Shown here in pieces: positions 36,621-49,600 of a stretch of 64,000 nt of DNA (position 1 is the first letter of the stretch; every line of letters starts with the position of its first letter). The notes below the pieces were generated by a model. The model worked only from the letters and a program-made list of their open reading frames with translations. It was not told the origin of the DNA and made no database searches. The position numbers and the translations under genes were made by a program. Source of the DNA: Albula goreensis (Eukaryota; Chordata; Actinopteri; Albuliformes; Albulidae); NCBI GenBank assembly GCA_022829145.1, contig CM040761.1:14442245-14506244 (forward strand). Direction: 5' to 3'.

Positions 36621-37495
36621 CTCACGCGAGTTTTCAGATCCGTCCTCCTAATCCCTACATGTAACGATTTTATCTGGTAACAGTCATATATGAAAATACG
36701 TGAAAGATTATCATGATGTGCATGTACAATGTGCAATGGTGGCATGAGAAAGGAGAATGAAAAGGAAGAGCTAGCATCAGAAAAAGATATTCCGTACACA
36801 GAAACAATGCATTTGTAAGCAATGTATGATTTTTATGTAAGATAACTTAACAGGTCGTCTCAAGTGACTTCTGAAATCATGTTTTTTGCACATATCCAGT
36901 AATTCTTTAAATTGATGAAGGCCTACACGACGTATTTATTCTACAATAGTCTTAACGTTCAGCAGAAAATCGCCCATAAATACAGAGGGATTTCATTTAC
37001 GGTACGTAGGTGATTAAGTAAAATAACATCCAGATGGTAGTATTATGTTGAGTATTATCTGGATGGAAAAAGGACTCACCAAGCAGGGGTCTTGTCCCTC
37101 CAGGACCATGGCTGTGTCGAGTTTTACCTCCAGTCCGAATCCTTACATTTAGCCATTTGGTAGCCAGTTAGCTTTATTCTCACATACAGGCCACTGCACG
37201 AAATGACTAAATCCAAGTAGTTATTTACTCAACTATCCAGTTTAAGTAAATCGGTCAATGATACATCAACAGTCTTTCTAATCGGCCAGTAACCACTCTT
37301 CAGTTACAAGGCCTGGGTTACAAGGAGATTTACTTCATTTAACCCTTGTTTGTTTGAATAATGCGCTGATGTGCAAGAGAAACACCGTGATTTTTAATTT
37401 AAGGTCCATAGTATAGTGACAATTGTGAAAGTACAGCAACACCCTTTTTTGTACGCTGCAAACAGATATGTAGAATAAAAAATACGAATGATTGT
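36621..37495. other. Intergenic region between rbbp7 and ap1s2
   Basis: No exon or repeat family recognised. The rbbp7 5' end lies on one side and the ap1s2 3' end on the other. Confidence 0.4.
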
Positions 37496-37502
37496 AAACA
37501 AA

Positions 37503-38724
37503 TTTATTTCCTTTTGAACACCGAACACTGCAGCACTAGTCCACTGAGACAATGGTACACAACACATTTCCACGTGAGACAGACCTGTACATGGCAGTAG
37601 TAAAGGTGATACAGAAAACATTTGTAAGAAATGCATTAAATGAGGTGGGCACAACAAAATACACATTTGCGAATCATATCCCTTTTCTGCAATATAGAGG
37701 AAATACATGCAAGGTTAGGCTGAGGCAATCCAATGCCATATAAACTATTATAAATGCTGTGAGGTGAACTGTACGTTGATGGGAAAATAATACAGCATTT
37801 GATCATGATATACACAGTGACGTATTTGTCTTTAAAAAGTACAGGGCAGTGAAATCAAATACTTTGTGCTTCCATCTTCACAAAACCAACATTAATGATA
37901 TGCCAAACTGAATGATACTGATCCTTAGGTTTTACAACAAGAAAGTCTGGACAAAAAAAAAAAAAAACTCTTTGGTCTCATAAACAAATCCCTTTTTTTT
38001 GTACTCCCCATTTAACACAACACAGATGACCCAAAGTTAATCTCTGACTACCATTTTGCATTTATAACAGTGTATGACTAAGAACACAGTATTCTTTGGT
38101 TGTAAACAATAAATGGTGCCCTGAAAATGACTGTATGCCCCCCCCCTCATAATACTGAGTTTTTTTCTTTGTGTAATTCATGTAGATGGAAGGGGCTGGT
38201 CATGAAACAGTTCTCTTCCCATTTGGGAAAGACTTTGAATGTATTTCCTTCATTCTTTTTGCACAGAAACAAATCAGTAAGTGTATAAACCTGTACCTTT
38301 GATTGGATATGATAGGCCTCAGCTTAAGCTTTCAATTCCCACTTTCCTTTCAGCATTGGGCTATGTGTATTTCGCTGTCTGTCCTCAATTATATACACAA
38401 GCGTAGTCACAGAATTTGATCAAGGTGCTGGCAAAATGAGAAATACTGTGGTGTAATCTTAAGGCAATTGGAAAACTTACTGTTAAAGAATGATGGTAGT
38501 GACCTAGTGCTCCCTTAGTTATTGATTCTGTACAGTGCTACATTGTGTATGTACAGCACACATTAAATTATATTTAAAAGAAAAAAAAAAGGCGTGACAT
38601 GGAACAGGACATGTCCCAATACTGAAATGCTTGTGAACACAGTGTTACGTCATTTAGCAGACACAGGAAACACAAGTGGGCAGAGGAGGAGTGCGGAGGC
38701 TGGGTTGGCGGTGACAGGTCACAT
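37503..38724 (-). other. ap1s2: ap1s2 3' UTR
   Basis: Downstream of the ap1s2 stop on the minus strand, with no coding potential recognised. A minus-strand AATAAA at 37508-37503 is a plausible end, giving about 1.2 kb. The real end is unknown. Confidence 0.4.
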
Positions 38725-41700
38725 TTATGTCAGTCCGATCTCTTCCAGAACGCTGCGTGGGGTCTCTGCTTCCTGCAGAACACAGAGGGAATAGCAGAGT
38801 GGATGAAACAAGCCTTACAGCTCAGCCCAGCCATGTAACAGACTCAGGACTGTCAATTACACACATTTGCACCAAGGGAGAGAGAACGGGGTCGAAAATC
38901 TGTAGATGAGAGAGAATGAAGTTACATGGCTGAGAACAGGAGGGATGAGATGTATTCTATGAGTGAGGAGAGTTATTTAATGATCACTACAGGGTTCTAG
39001 ATCTGGAATGAGGTTGGATTTCAAGACTGCCACCATGGGAACGTTTGAACTAGAATTAAAGAGACAGTACATGGTCCACCATTTAAAAATTTGTATCAGT
39101 GCTAAGAACCATCTAGATTAAATAAAGCAGTGATACAAGGTCCAGTTCATAAATGGCATCACATAGTACTAACCAAACTGTTCATCTTACAATGAGAACT
39201 ACAGGGCCAAAGAATGAGGAGATCAACTGCTAAATTGTTAGTAAGTGTATTACCCTTAAAATAATGAACATCAGGTTTCAAGTACTGTCTCTTTAACTGC
39301 TAGATGAACACATAATCAGCAAACACTTACTTTTGCATCCTAACATGAGGATTAGCACAAAATAAAGAGAACTGTGTAAGCACAAGAGTAGGCATTTTAT
39401 TCACTGCAGAGGTACAAGGAAAGTATGCACCAAAGTATGGAAATTTTTCACCTCAGAAAGGGCTTTCTCAATTTACAACATATCTATATCCAGTATTCAT
39501 AAATTATTAATAAAATATAGACACTTCCCTGCTGGATAGAAAATCCAATTATAAGATAACTGGCCTGCTTCCCTGGGATTGCTCTGGCTGTCATTGGATG
39601 TTTCACATGTGACTGGAATTTTAAAGCAGTAAAACAAACTTATTACTCACAGAGGAATTTTATGTTAATCTCAACTGTGCCAATTTCATTCCTTCATTTA
39701 ATATAGTACAGAAACAAGTGCTAACATGGGAACCTGCTCTGAATACCAACCTAAAACTCTGGAGTTTAGCATACTGTCTGTGTAAATCTTTCTCACTAAT
39801 GCTGAGCAAAACCACAGTGAAAATGAATGTTTTTGTAATAGTATTCTAAAACAAAACATTTACAGCACACAAAAACAGTCAAGCCCTTGTCAGACAAGGA
39901 ACACCATTCTTGGTAAAACAGCTCTGTCAACACATTTTGCGGCATCATTTTGAAGATAAAGGTTGATTGTTCTTTAAATGCATGTATGAAATAAATACTC
40001 AGGTTCTTACCCCAATGTTCTGTGTTGAGACTGTTGTTTTTTTTCTTTCTTTAAGGCACATTTATATCACTCTGTACGAGCCAGCCAAGTACACAAAACT
40101 CAAAGATGTGGCAAAAGGTAGAAATGCAAAGCCAGCTTTTGCCTGGTCACCAAAAACTTCCTCAATTCACCTCTTGGTATTTTAACAGAAAGATTGGAAA
40201 TTAAATTCTATTCTTGAGACATCTCCTCACAGTTCAAATTTAATTATGAAGAATAATATTTGAACATGACGGGTTCCCACAAAAATGTGGCATGAAGACA
40301 AAAGGAAACTTGTTTCAGGGTCAGTCATGGAAATGCACAAAGTGAAGGATTATCTACCCAACATTAAAGCCCAAATAGTACTTGCCAGTAAGACCAAGAT
40401 TAGTTGAAACAAAGCAGTCCTCCTTTTTCCAGAAATTAAACTGGAATTAACTACATCTTAATTACAGCAGATGTCCTCCAGGGTGATTCAGTGTGGCAGC
40501 ATACATGAATATTCATCCTGTCTTAGGCTAGCTGTGAGCCCTGCTTCTGCATTGCAATTGTCTGCATTTATTATGTATGGCAGCAATTCAGATTTGCTCA
40601 ACAGAAATCATGTCTACAGGAGATCCACAGTTTGCAGGTCTTTGCTCTAGCTTTGGTCCTAACACTGTAGAAGCCACTGATTGAATGGAAAATAAATCAC
40701 CCATTCAATGGTAATCACCCATTGTTTCAAAACTGTTAAAAACTGTGCTTTGGACCTCCGGGACTGGTAATGGACCACACTGATGTGTGCGTGTGTAAGT
40801 ATGTATGTAGACTAGAGGTACGCATTTACATAAATACAAAGTTTAAACAATAGGGAGTGAAATTTAGTACTTCAAGTAGTATTTAAAAAGTGAGCCAACT
40901 CAATCTAAATTGACAGTCCACCCATGCTCTTTTCAAAACAATCTGCTTGCACATTTGAATTGTAGCATTGTAATTTAATATTCCATACTGAACAGAGCAC
41001 ACATTATTCCAAAAATTACTGAGATACACAAAATGAAGTTTAACATTCCCTTTGAACAGTTACATTTAACTGCACAATTTAAGTCTAGTTGCAAGTAATG
41101 AGGACGGCGGTCCAAGAATGTTGTCCCAAGAGTTAAAAATAGACAAATAGTCTCAGTTTTATCATTTTAACAGTGCTTAGTATCAGGATTATGTGTGGAA
41201 CATTTCCTTCCAGGTGGTGAAACAGCTCATGAGGACCTGATATTCAAAACGTTTGACAGTTAGCAATGTCATGTAATCTATTTATCATCATCTTCTTCGA
41301 CCTAACCATGTGATGTGTGACATTTCTTGGTATTGGGTTTATTCTCAAGAACATTTTCTCATGGACATTTTAAGTCAACAATTACTTTGTAAAAATAGTA
41401 AAATTACTATTGGTCACATAGTCCAATATGACAGTAAAAGCTAGTGTTGTGAGAGATTTTGATAAAGTATCTTAGCTTAAATACCTTTTGAAATTCATAG
41501 CCTCTCTTTCACATCTAGGAGATTCCAATTAAGAGCAACTTTTAGCAGTTGACTTAATTGTGAATGAGACCAGCTGGTAGTCAGCATGTTTTCTTATGCA
41601 GAAACACTTGTTTTACAAACTTAATTATATGCAAATTTGTTCTGCAAATGAAAATATTGCAACTACTAATGTTTCATAATGGCATACACTATAGGATCTG

Positions 41701-43639
41701 AAAATGCAAAATGAGGCTACTATCAAGGACTTTTTCATGAAAATAATCTGACCCACAGATACCAAGAGGGACTCATCCAGCATTGAATATCACCTTCCAC
41801 AACTACAACCAAATTAAAAAAATTCTGCAGTGCAAGCTTTTTCCCAAAAAACTGGGCACAGAACTACAGTCACAACAATTCCAATGGGGAGCCAAGACAA
41901 TTTCTGTACACAGCCCTCTAATGATACATATTGTACAATGTATAGTAACACGATAAAAGCACCAGAGAATACCATAGTTGCTTCTGACTGTAGGGCTGAA
42001 ATTGCGGGTTAAGTGATGATATGATACAGATAACCGGGGGAACATTTTCCGTACCCTTATGTACAAGCGATTATTGAATTTCCCGACTGTGGGGATTCTG
42101 CATTGCATCTTACTGTCTAAGTAAGCACTCCTGTAGAACTGAATGGTACGATGACATTTCCCCTGGCATTGAATGGGAAGAGTGAATGGAGAAAAGCATG
42201 CCACCTTGCCTAATTTTGTGCTTTTAAGATGAGGCATAGATCCTATATGGCCCCCTATGGACCTGTGCCTATATACACCACAAATTGCTCAAACATATCA
42301 ACTGAAATCAAACTGAGGAACAAGAAAAAAACCACTACAGTTAAAAATAACTGGCTCCATAACAGTGTCCTGTTCTGTAAACCAAAGACTCAAAAGACAA
42401 GATTAACAATTAAAATTGTATATAAGATATTGCCATATCCATGTCTTTCAAAAGCAGACATGGCAAGCTGTTGAGGAACAGTCATGCCTCTGAACCCTTC
42501 CAATACACACAAAACTAAAAACTAAAAAAAATTGAGATTGTTTTTATGAATTATGGTGAAAATATACATTTTCCTTTAATTGTATCTGTAATTTGAAGAA
42601 AGTTTACCAGTGGTTGAAGGGTTAAAGTATATCAAAAAAATGTTTTGTCCCAGGCCTGAAATGTATGCACAGACTCACACACAAACACACACATAAACAC
42701 ACTATATGTAACAGGTAGAGCAGTTGGAGAGGTGACAATGAAAAGCGTGTGAAACACATTTGATGAAGTCCAGCGATAAGGTGATGATGCCAAAGGACCA
42801 AGTGACACTGCTGGTGATGGGGAGGAGGCGGAGCCAGGCACTGCAGGGAGGGGCTCTGCGTGCAGGATGGAAGGCAGCGGCGACAGCAGCAGCAGCAGCA
42901 GCAGCGCAGCTGTTTAGTACACAGGCATGTTACAATAGTCTTGTCGCAACCGACAAGAAACATACCAAAAACACCCTCAAACTCTTATTGCAGTCCTGAA
43001 AAGCTTGTTCCCACCCCACTCACAAAAAAATGTACAATAAAAAAAATTGACGGGAGTCGGGTTTGGGAGAGACAGCACACAGGGACACAGCAGGACCGGA
43101 GGTGAAGCACAGCACCCATGGCCGTCTTACTCCAAGACATACACACTGGGTATGAATGAGGAATGGCAGAGAAAAGAGAGCCTTTGGGTTCAGTTTATAG
43201 CCTTTTCTGATGGATCTGCAATGTTCTCATGCAGTAAGCACAGCCCACTGGGCTGAATGACAATTTTTAATGCAAAGAAATCCATCTCTTTTGATTAATG
43301 ATGTAAAATGAACAGTCATCTTAGGGTTATTCACTGTGACTGTGATGTGTGGCTTTTATCTGAAAAGATGCATGATATTCAGACTGACTTGCATTCAAAA
43401 CCACAGAAAAACAAGACTATAAGCTGCCAACAAGCCAAGGTGATAGGACAGAGGAAGGGAATGATTAAATGCAACTCATTAGCAGCGAGATAGTATTACT
43501 TGCCGGCTGTTGTTTTCTCTTAAGTGTAGCATTTGTAATTCTAAACTTACCTGTGACACTCAAGTCCAGTTTACCCTTATTAAATATCACTACCTTATAC
43601 AAATTTCTACAGCGCCCAAGGACAGCACGCACAAACTCA

Positions 43640-43676
<37 letters not shown>

Positions 43677-46600
43677 CCACACACACACACACTCTGTAAG
43701 GCAGATATCATTCACTCAAAGTGATTAGCTCTTCTTCTCACTGCATTCCTTGGAGTACAAAAAGTGCAGGGCCAGTTTCAACTCCCTCCAGAATTGGGGG
43801 GATTAGAAATGGACTTCCGCTGCTAATAAAGCTTGGGGGAGAGTGGGGAGGGGGCAGGGGAATGATATGGTCTATTACTAGAGGTGGAACTAATAACACT
43901 TCCACACACATATATTCACCTCTGTACTTCTAATGCTGGAATAGACCGGAGGACTCAGAAGCCATATTTGGAACCAGCATGCCTACAGAGCAAAGATTGG
44001 TATATGTGAATTACTTTTTTATGGTGAAAATGGACCACTGATACATGGCTATGACCCACAGCATTGTAACTATGAAGTCTGCCAGGGGAAAGGCAAGCAA
44101 TAAGGAGGAAATGCATTCTCACAGCCCATAATACACTCATCACCAGTCCTTGTATAATTTTTAGTACTTTAATCTCCATCATGGAAACTCTAAAGACCAA
44201 ATTTTTGTATGCATCAATACACTAGCAGTGGCAGGGGGATTTCTAGAACTAGAATGAACATCAAAACTTTAAAATGTATTTTCAACTTCATGTATCGGAT
44301 ATTCTTTACTGGTAAGAGGTTGCATTATAATTTTCATATAGATAAGTGATAAAAAAAAAGTTCTGTTCTCCCAAATTTAAGATTCCCAATTGTGACTGTG
44401 GGCCTGTCTCTGGCCTACAGCAATGTCCTTGACCAGGTCAGCAAGGAGCAAATTAACATATTCAGTGTGTCTTCCAAAGCCAGTATACAGCCATCCATTA
44501 GCTGAGCTGCAGTTACTGTGCATGCGGACTGCAAAAAAACCTCTCAGCTCACACTGGTGAACTGCAGATGTCCAAAGATCTGACTGGCACCTTCCACGGA
44601 GGTGGAATACAGGTAACAAGCTAGTTGTGCAACCCTGCTGCACAGTCAGCACGGGCATGTGATTAAGTTCTAGACCATGCTGGGGGCTGCTGAGCAGCTA
44701 ATGCTAAGACTATGCTGTGTTGTGCACTTGGAACGCATAATGAGGTATCAAATCTGGACCATGACAGAACTGGTGCTGACACATACTCAGTACATAACTG
44801 GCCAGAAGCACCACCAGCAAACAGAGGGAATTTAAGTCAGTAGGACACCCATGTCTCACCAGTGACCATCTTTTTGTCCAATCGTGTGCTTACAGTCTGC
44901 TAGCATACACAAAGCATCATTCTCTAACTCAGTGACTGAAAAACTCAGCTGAGGGACTGTGGAGTGAAGCATCACCCATGTCAGATTAAAGTGCATGCTT
45001 TCACTCTCAAGATGTGAGACCATGTTGCAAGTATGAACACAACTACACATGGAACATATGAAGAAATGTCTATAAATCCAGGATGGTGGCACACACACAA
45101 GTGAACTAGAAATGAGTAAGTGGAAATGCCCTTGGGAGTCTTCAGAGGTTTTCTATAAAAGAAACATTTTTTTTTTTCTATAATGACATGAAAATGGTCA
45201 GTGCTGCCTGAAAGAGAAAATACCGGTAATTTTTCCACAGCTTAATAATGGTCTCAAGACAGATTTTTCATGTACCACAAAGAACAAAGACATATAATCT
45301 AGCTAAAGTGCTGTTCTTCATTTTGCTTACAATGTGTGAATACCACGCTTCAGAAATATTACATTAAAGATTAATGAGCACAGTTTAATCTTGTTGTCAG
45401 GAACGAGCCTGCAGCTTTTGCCGAATTAAGTTCTCTTCTGTAGAATAGAACCACAAATGACTCAGACCTGAGCCTGTTAATTTAACGTCAGTGGAATGGC
45501 CCTGGTTTTCACTACATGTCTTAGATATGCCACAGAAATGTACTGTAGCAAAAGCAAATACTTTCCTCAGTAGCGGAGGTAAGATAACAAAAAACACCTT
45601 AAATACCGTTAATATCATTAAAGGTTCACACACACCTCAAAGCTATTTTTTTGATTTCGTATAAAATCCATTCTTTGCTTCCAGTACAGTCAAGGTGACT
45701 TTTCGTCTCATTGATGTCAAAAACTAAGAAATAAATGACTAGTCTGTCCACTGTCTTTGACGATCTCTCTATCCGTCTCTCTCCCCCTCTCTCTCATACA
45801 TGCAGACACTAACTCACATTTACATTTCATTATTTAAAGCAACACTAATTTTAAAAAAAACTTGTTAAAGCATTTGCATGCTGCAATAAATTGCTGTGTA
45901 TTTAAATGAATTAATATTTTCAGTTCCATTATTTTGGCTATATCAATACTGATGTTGTAAGCTTACTCAGACACAAATTCTGTATCTGTCATACCACGAT
46001 TTCTTACACAGCTTACTGAGAGAAACACTAGTAAATCTGAATCAAGATCAAAATAAATGAGATGAGGAGAAAAGATCTTTTAATAAAAAGGACTGGAGAA
46101 ATCCACCTGCCCTGAGCTTTGGGCTGTTTTTATCTCTGCTATGTGGGCTGGAATGCTAACTAGGAGTCAGGCCCAGGCTGGTGACAGTCTTCCCCTCTGT
46201 GAGAACCCATCACAGTCCCAGTGCAAGTACCCAACATCTCGTTGTCAGATTAAATTTATCAACCAGAATGAATTCACAATGGAAAGACAGCAGGGATTCC
46301 CTCAGTCCTTTTAATCAAGTCACTGAGAAACAAACCTCAATTGAGCGAGAGCAATTCTTCCAGTCTGAAAAGCAGTGGTAACAAAAGCCCTTACCATGCA
46401 GGAACAGGGGAGAAAAACACTGCAAACTAAAAGGAAAAGGAGTGTTGAAGTGTCAGAAAGGGTAAAGTAATAAACTTCAAAAACACTTTTTCCCCAGTCA
46501 TGCGATTTGGGGTTTAAAGCACAGACACTTTGATGAAGCCTTGTGCGTTTCCCCAGGACACTACACAAGCTGACTGTATCAAAGTGTAGCACGTCCAAAC

Positions 46601-49600
46601 TGCACCACACACTCCGCAGGACAATGCTGCCCCTCTGGGGGCATATGGTCTTTACCAACAGCATGGAGGCAGGGCGCAGTGGGGGAGCAGGCCTCCACTG
46701 TCTGCACTAGATTTCCTCAGAAGCCAGACCTCCCCAGTCTTCACTCTGACTCTAGAAACACAAAACTCTGAGGGTCAGAGGCACTCCTCCCCCAGCTGGG
46801 GTGGAGATACGCTGAGGGCTCTCTTCAATCTTTTTCAAAGTCTTAAAAAAAAATTACATTTTACCTTTAAATTACCCGGAACTCCCACTGAGACAAGTCT
46901 CTTTTGCAAGCCACAACTGGTGTAACAGAATCAGAACAAAAACTAAAACAGCAAAAAGTGAAACAAAAACTAAAAAGAACAGACAACTAAAACTAGACTT
47001 CAGGCACATTCTGCTGAACATCATTCTCCTTTTGCTGTTGTTCTAAAAGCTATGCACATACAGGACTGAAGGACTGTAGAGGTCATTAACAAAGGGAAAA
47101 GTTCAAGGTGCTAAAACTACTACTAAAATATTCACATACAACATTGAGTTTTTATTTTATTACAAACCTATATTTCCCAGTACTGTCTGTGATGCTTAAG
47201 GTAAAAAGAATGTTGACAGTGAGCTGGCAGAAATAATGAGTTACTATAATAAGTTGTTATATTTCTGTATGTCTGTATGTAAAGTTTTTAATGGTAATTT
47301 TAAAAAAAGTAATGCAAACTGCAGCTGTCTGAATAAAGCACATGAGCTAACATGTCGCTGTGGGAAACTGAAATTCACAGAACACAGAGGTATAGCTTCA
47401 GTACATTGAAAATGCTACGCCAGTGCTGAGCTACTGTAAGGCTGCTAGATTGTTAAAAAGCGTAGAGACAGCCTGTTTTCTGATGAGATATCATTGTCAT
47501 TCTCCTCTTTACTCCACTCAGTGGACTGCACATTTAGGTCAGGGCTTCGCTTTTGTTCTCCGCCGTGCACAATCACGCTTTGTTCCTGGCCCCGCGCGGC
47601 TGCCTGCCTGGCTGTCTCTGTGCTGCTCATTTTGAAATGGCAGCAATGCAAGGCCAGATCTACAAAAACACCCCCCAGATGATTTCTCAACATCTAAAAA
47701 AATGCAACAGGAAGCCAGTCTCTGCGGAGAACATTGGAGTGCTCGCTGTTATTGTAGACATTTCGATTAGTCTGATAGACACCTGGCTAAAGCAAAGCTG
47801 CCTAATTAAAACAATGAACCATTTGCTTTTCACTTACAAAAGAATACAATGCTGTGGGGTGGAAGACTATCCAAGAAACAAAGCAAGTGTGTACTGAAGC
47901 CATATGTGCTCACTGCCTATTTCTTAGAAAGTCAGGCATGAGACTGAAAAGAGCCTTTCATGTAATGTAAAACAGCATTAGTGATTATTCTTCACACCAT
48001 TTTCAGTAAATCAAACTATTTGTGATATCAGGGTTCTGCTTTTCTGCACAAAGCTGTAAAGTCAAGAGAGATGAAACAGTCAAATGGCTGCTGCAGTCGA
48101 ATGGCTTGTGGAATGGGGCTTCATGCCTGTATGTAAAAATATTACTAAATACAGTGAAACGTCTGTCAAAATGGCAAGGACCGACATTTATGTGCAACCA
48201 ACATACTCACTATTAGCATACAAAAATTCTATGACCAGAAACATTACTAAAGGGATCCACAAAGACTCAGGACTCGTCAGTTATTCACTACTAAACTAAT
48301 TCAGAGTTTCAAAAACTAGAAATAAGGAACACAGGGTCTGAGCTAACAATAGCCGACTTCTCTGTTTCTAAGAGGAAATGCTGCCAGTTGTTCTACGGCT
48401 GAATTATTACAGAAAAAATAAAGTCAAATTGACAAGTATGTTTGAGACTGGGCTACCACATGCCAGTAACTACTATGTCATGTTAAAAACTCTAATTTAA
48501 CTGAAAACACTTTATAAATTACAGTGCTTTTGCAGCACCTACAAAAAATTATATCATACATGGCTGTATTACAAAATGGCCATGTGTATTGTTACTGGAA
48601 TGAGGAGGCAAATACTTGGTGATTAGCTTGGTACAGAACACAGCTACAGCTATCAGACTAACTCCTAAGGGATTACAATTTATTAACTGCTGTTAGTATA
48701 AGTGAACTGTACCTGGGAAGAGGCGAATCTGTAAGTCTAAATTCTGAAATTCAGAAACAAGAGTAAAGAATAAGAGGAATATCTGTATCAAATCAGTCCC
48801 AGGAATGATCCATGTACAGCACCTAAATGAGGTCTGACAACAGAAATTCAAATGCAGGTAATTTACCATCGAAGGTTTTCCAATACAGGTAGAAACATGA
48901 ATTACAGCCTTAATGACATATGAGAACAGTGTGATATTTACATTAATTATTGTTCATAATTCTGTAGCCCATTTTTCTCCTATTTAGCTGCATTAAAAGG
49001 AGTATTTGAAGTAATAAATGTCTTCAAATAGCTAGAATAAAAGCTCAACATGTTCAGCATATTATCTCTGCATTCTGCACAATTCTCCAGAAACAATATG
49101 TCTTTCATCTATGCACACAACTATATAAATCAGTTGTGTGTGTGGATGCATATTAACTGGTAAGATTGGTCTGTGTGTGGAAAACATGGTGTCTATTTTG
49201 AAATAAATAAGTGGATTGAATCAATCCGAGTTTGAGTAGGAAACAAACAAACAAACAAACAAACATGGCCATTACCAGGTCAGGCCAATGAGATACACTG
49301 ATCAGAGAGGGGTGGGTCTGAAAAGGACCAGCCTCCGTCACATTACACGACGGGCATACAGAAACCAGGAGTTCTAAGTTTCTGTCCCTGGCAGCAGTTT
49401 TGGGGTTTCAGGGGAGGGAGCCTGGGGCATCCTGGCCTTACCTCCTGCAGCAGGTCAGCCTGCTCGATGGCCTTCAGCACATTCTTCTTGGAGGTCTCCT
49501 GGGCTTCCCCACCCAGAAGGAACTCATCCAGGATGAAGTAGGCTTTCTCAAAGTTGAAGATAATGTCCAGTTCACACACCTACAAGGAAACAGTAGTACT

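Noticed and set aside
42622-42963. ORF with a polycysteine run
   Set aside because: Translation of a CAG repeat in an intron; no homology or splice context.
47445-47897. Opposed 82- and 114-aa ORFs in the ap1s2 intron
   Set aside because: No known motif, no splice partners and ordinary chance length.
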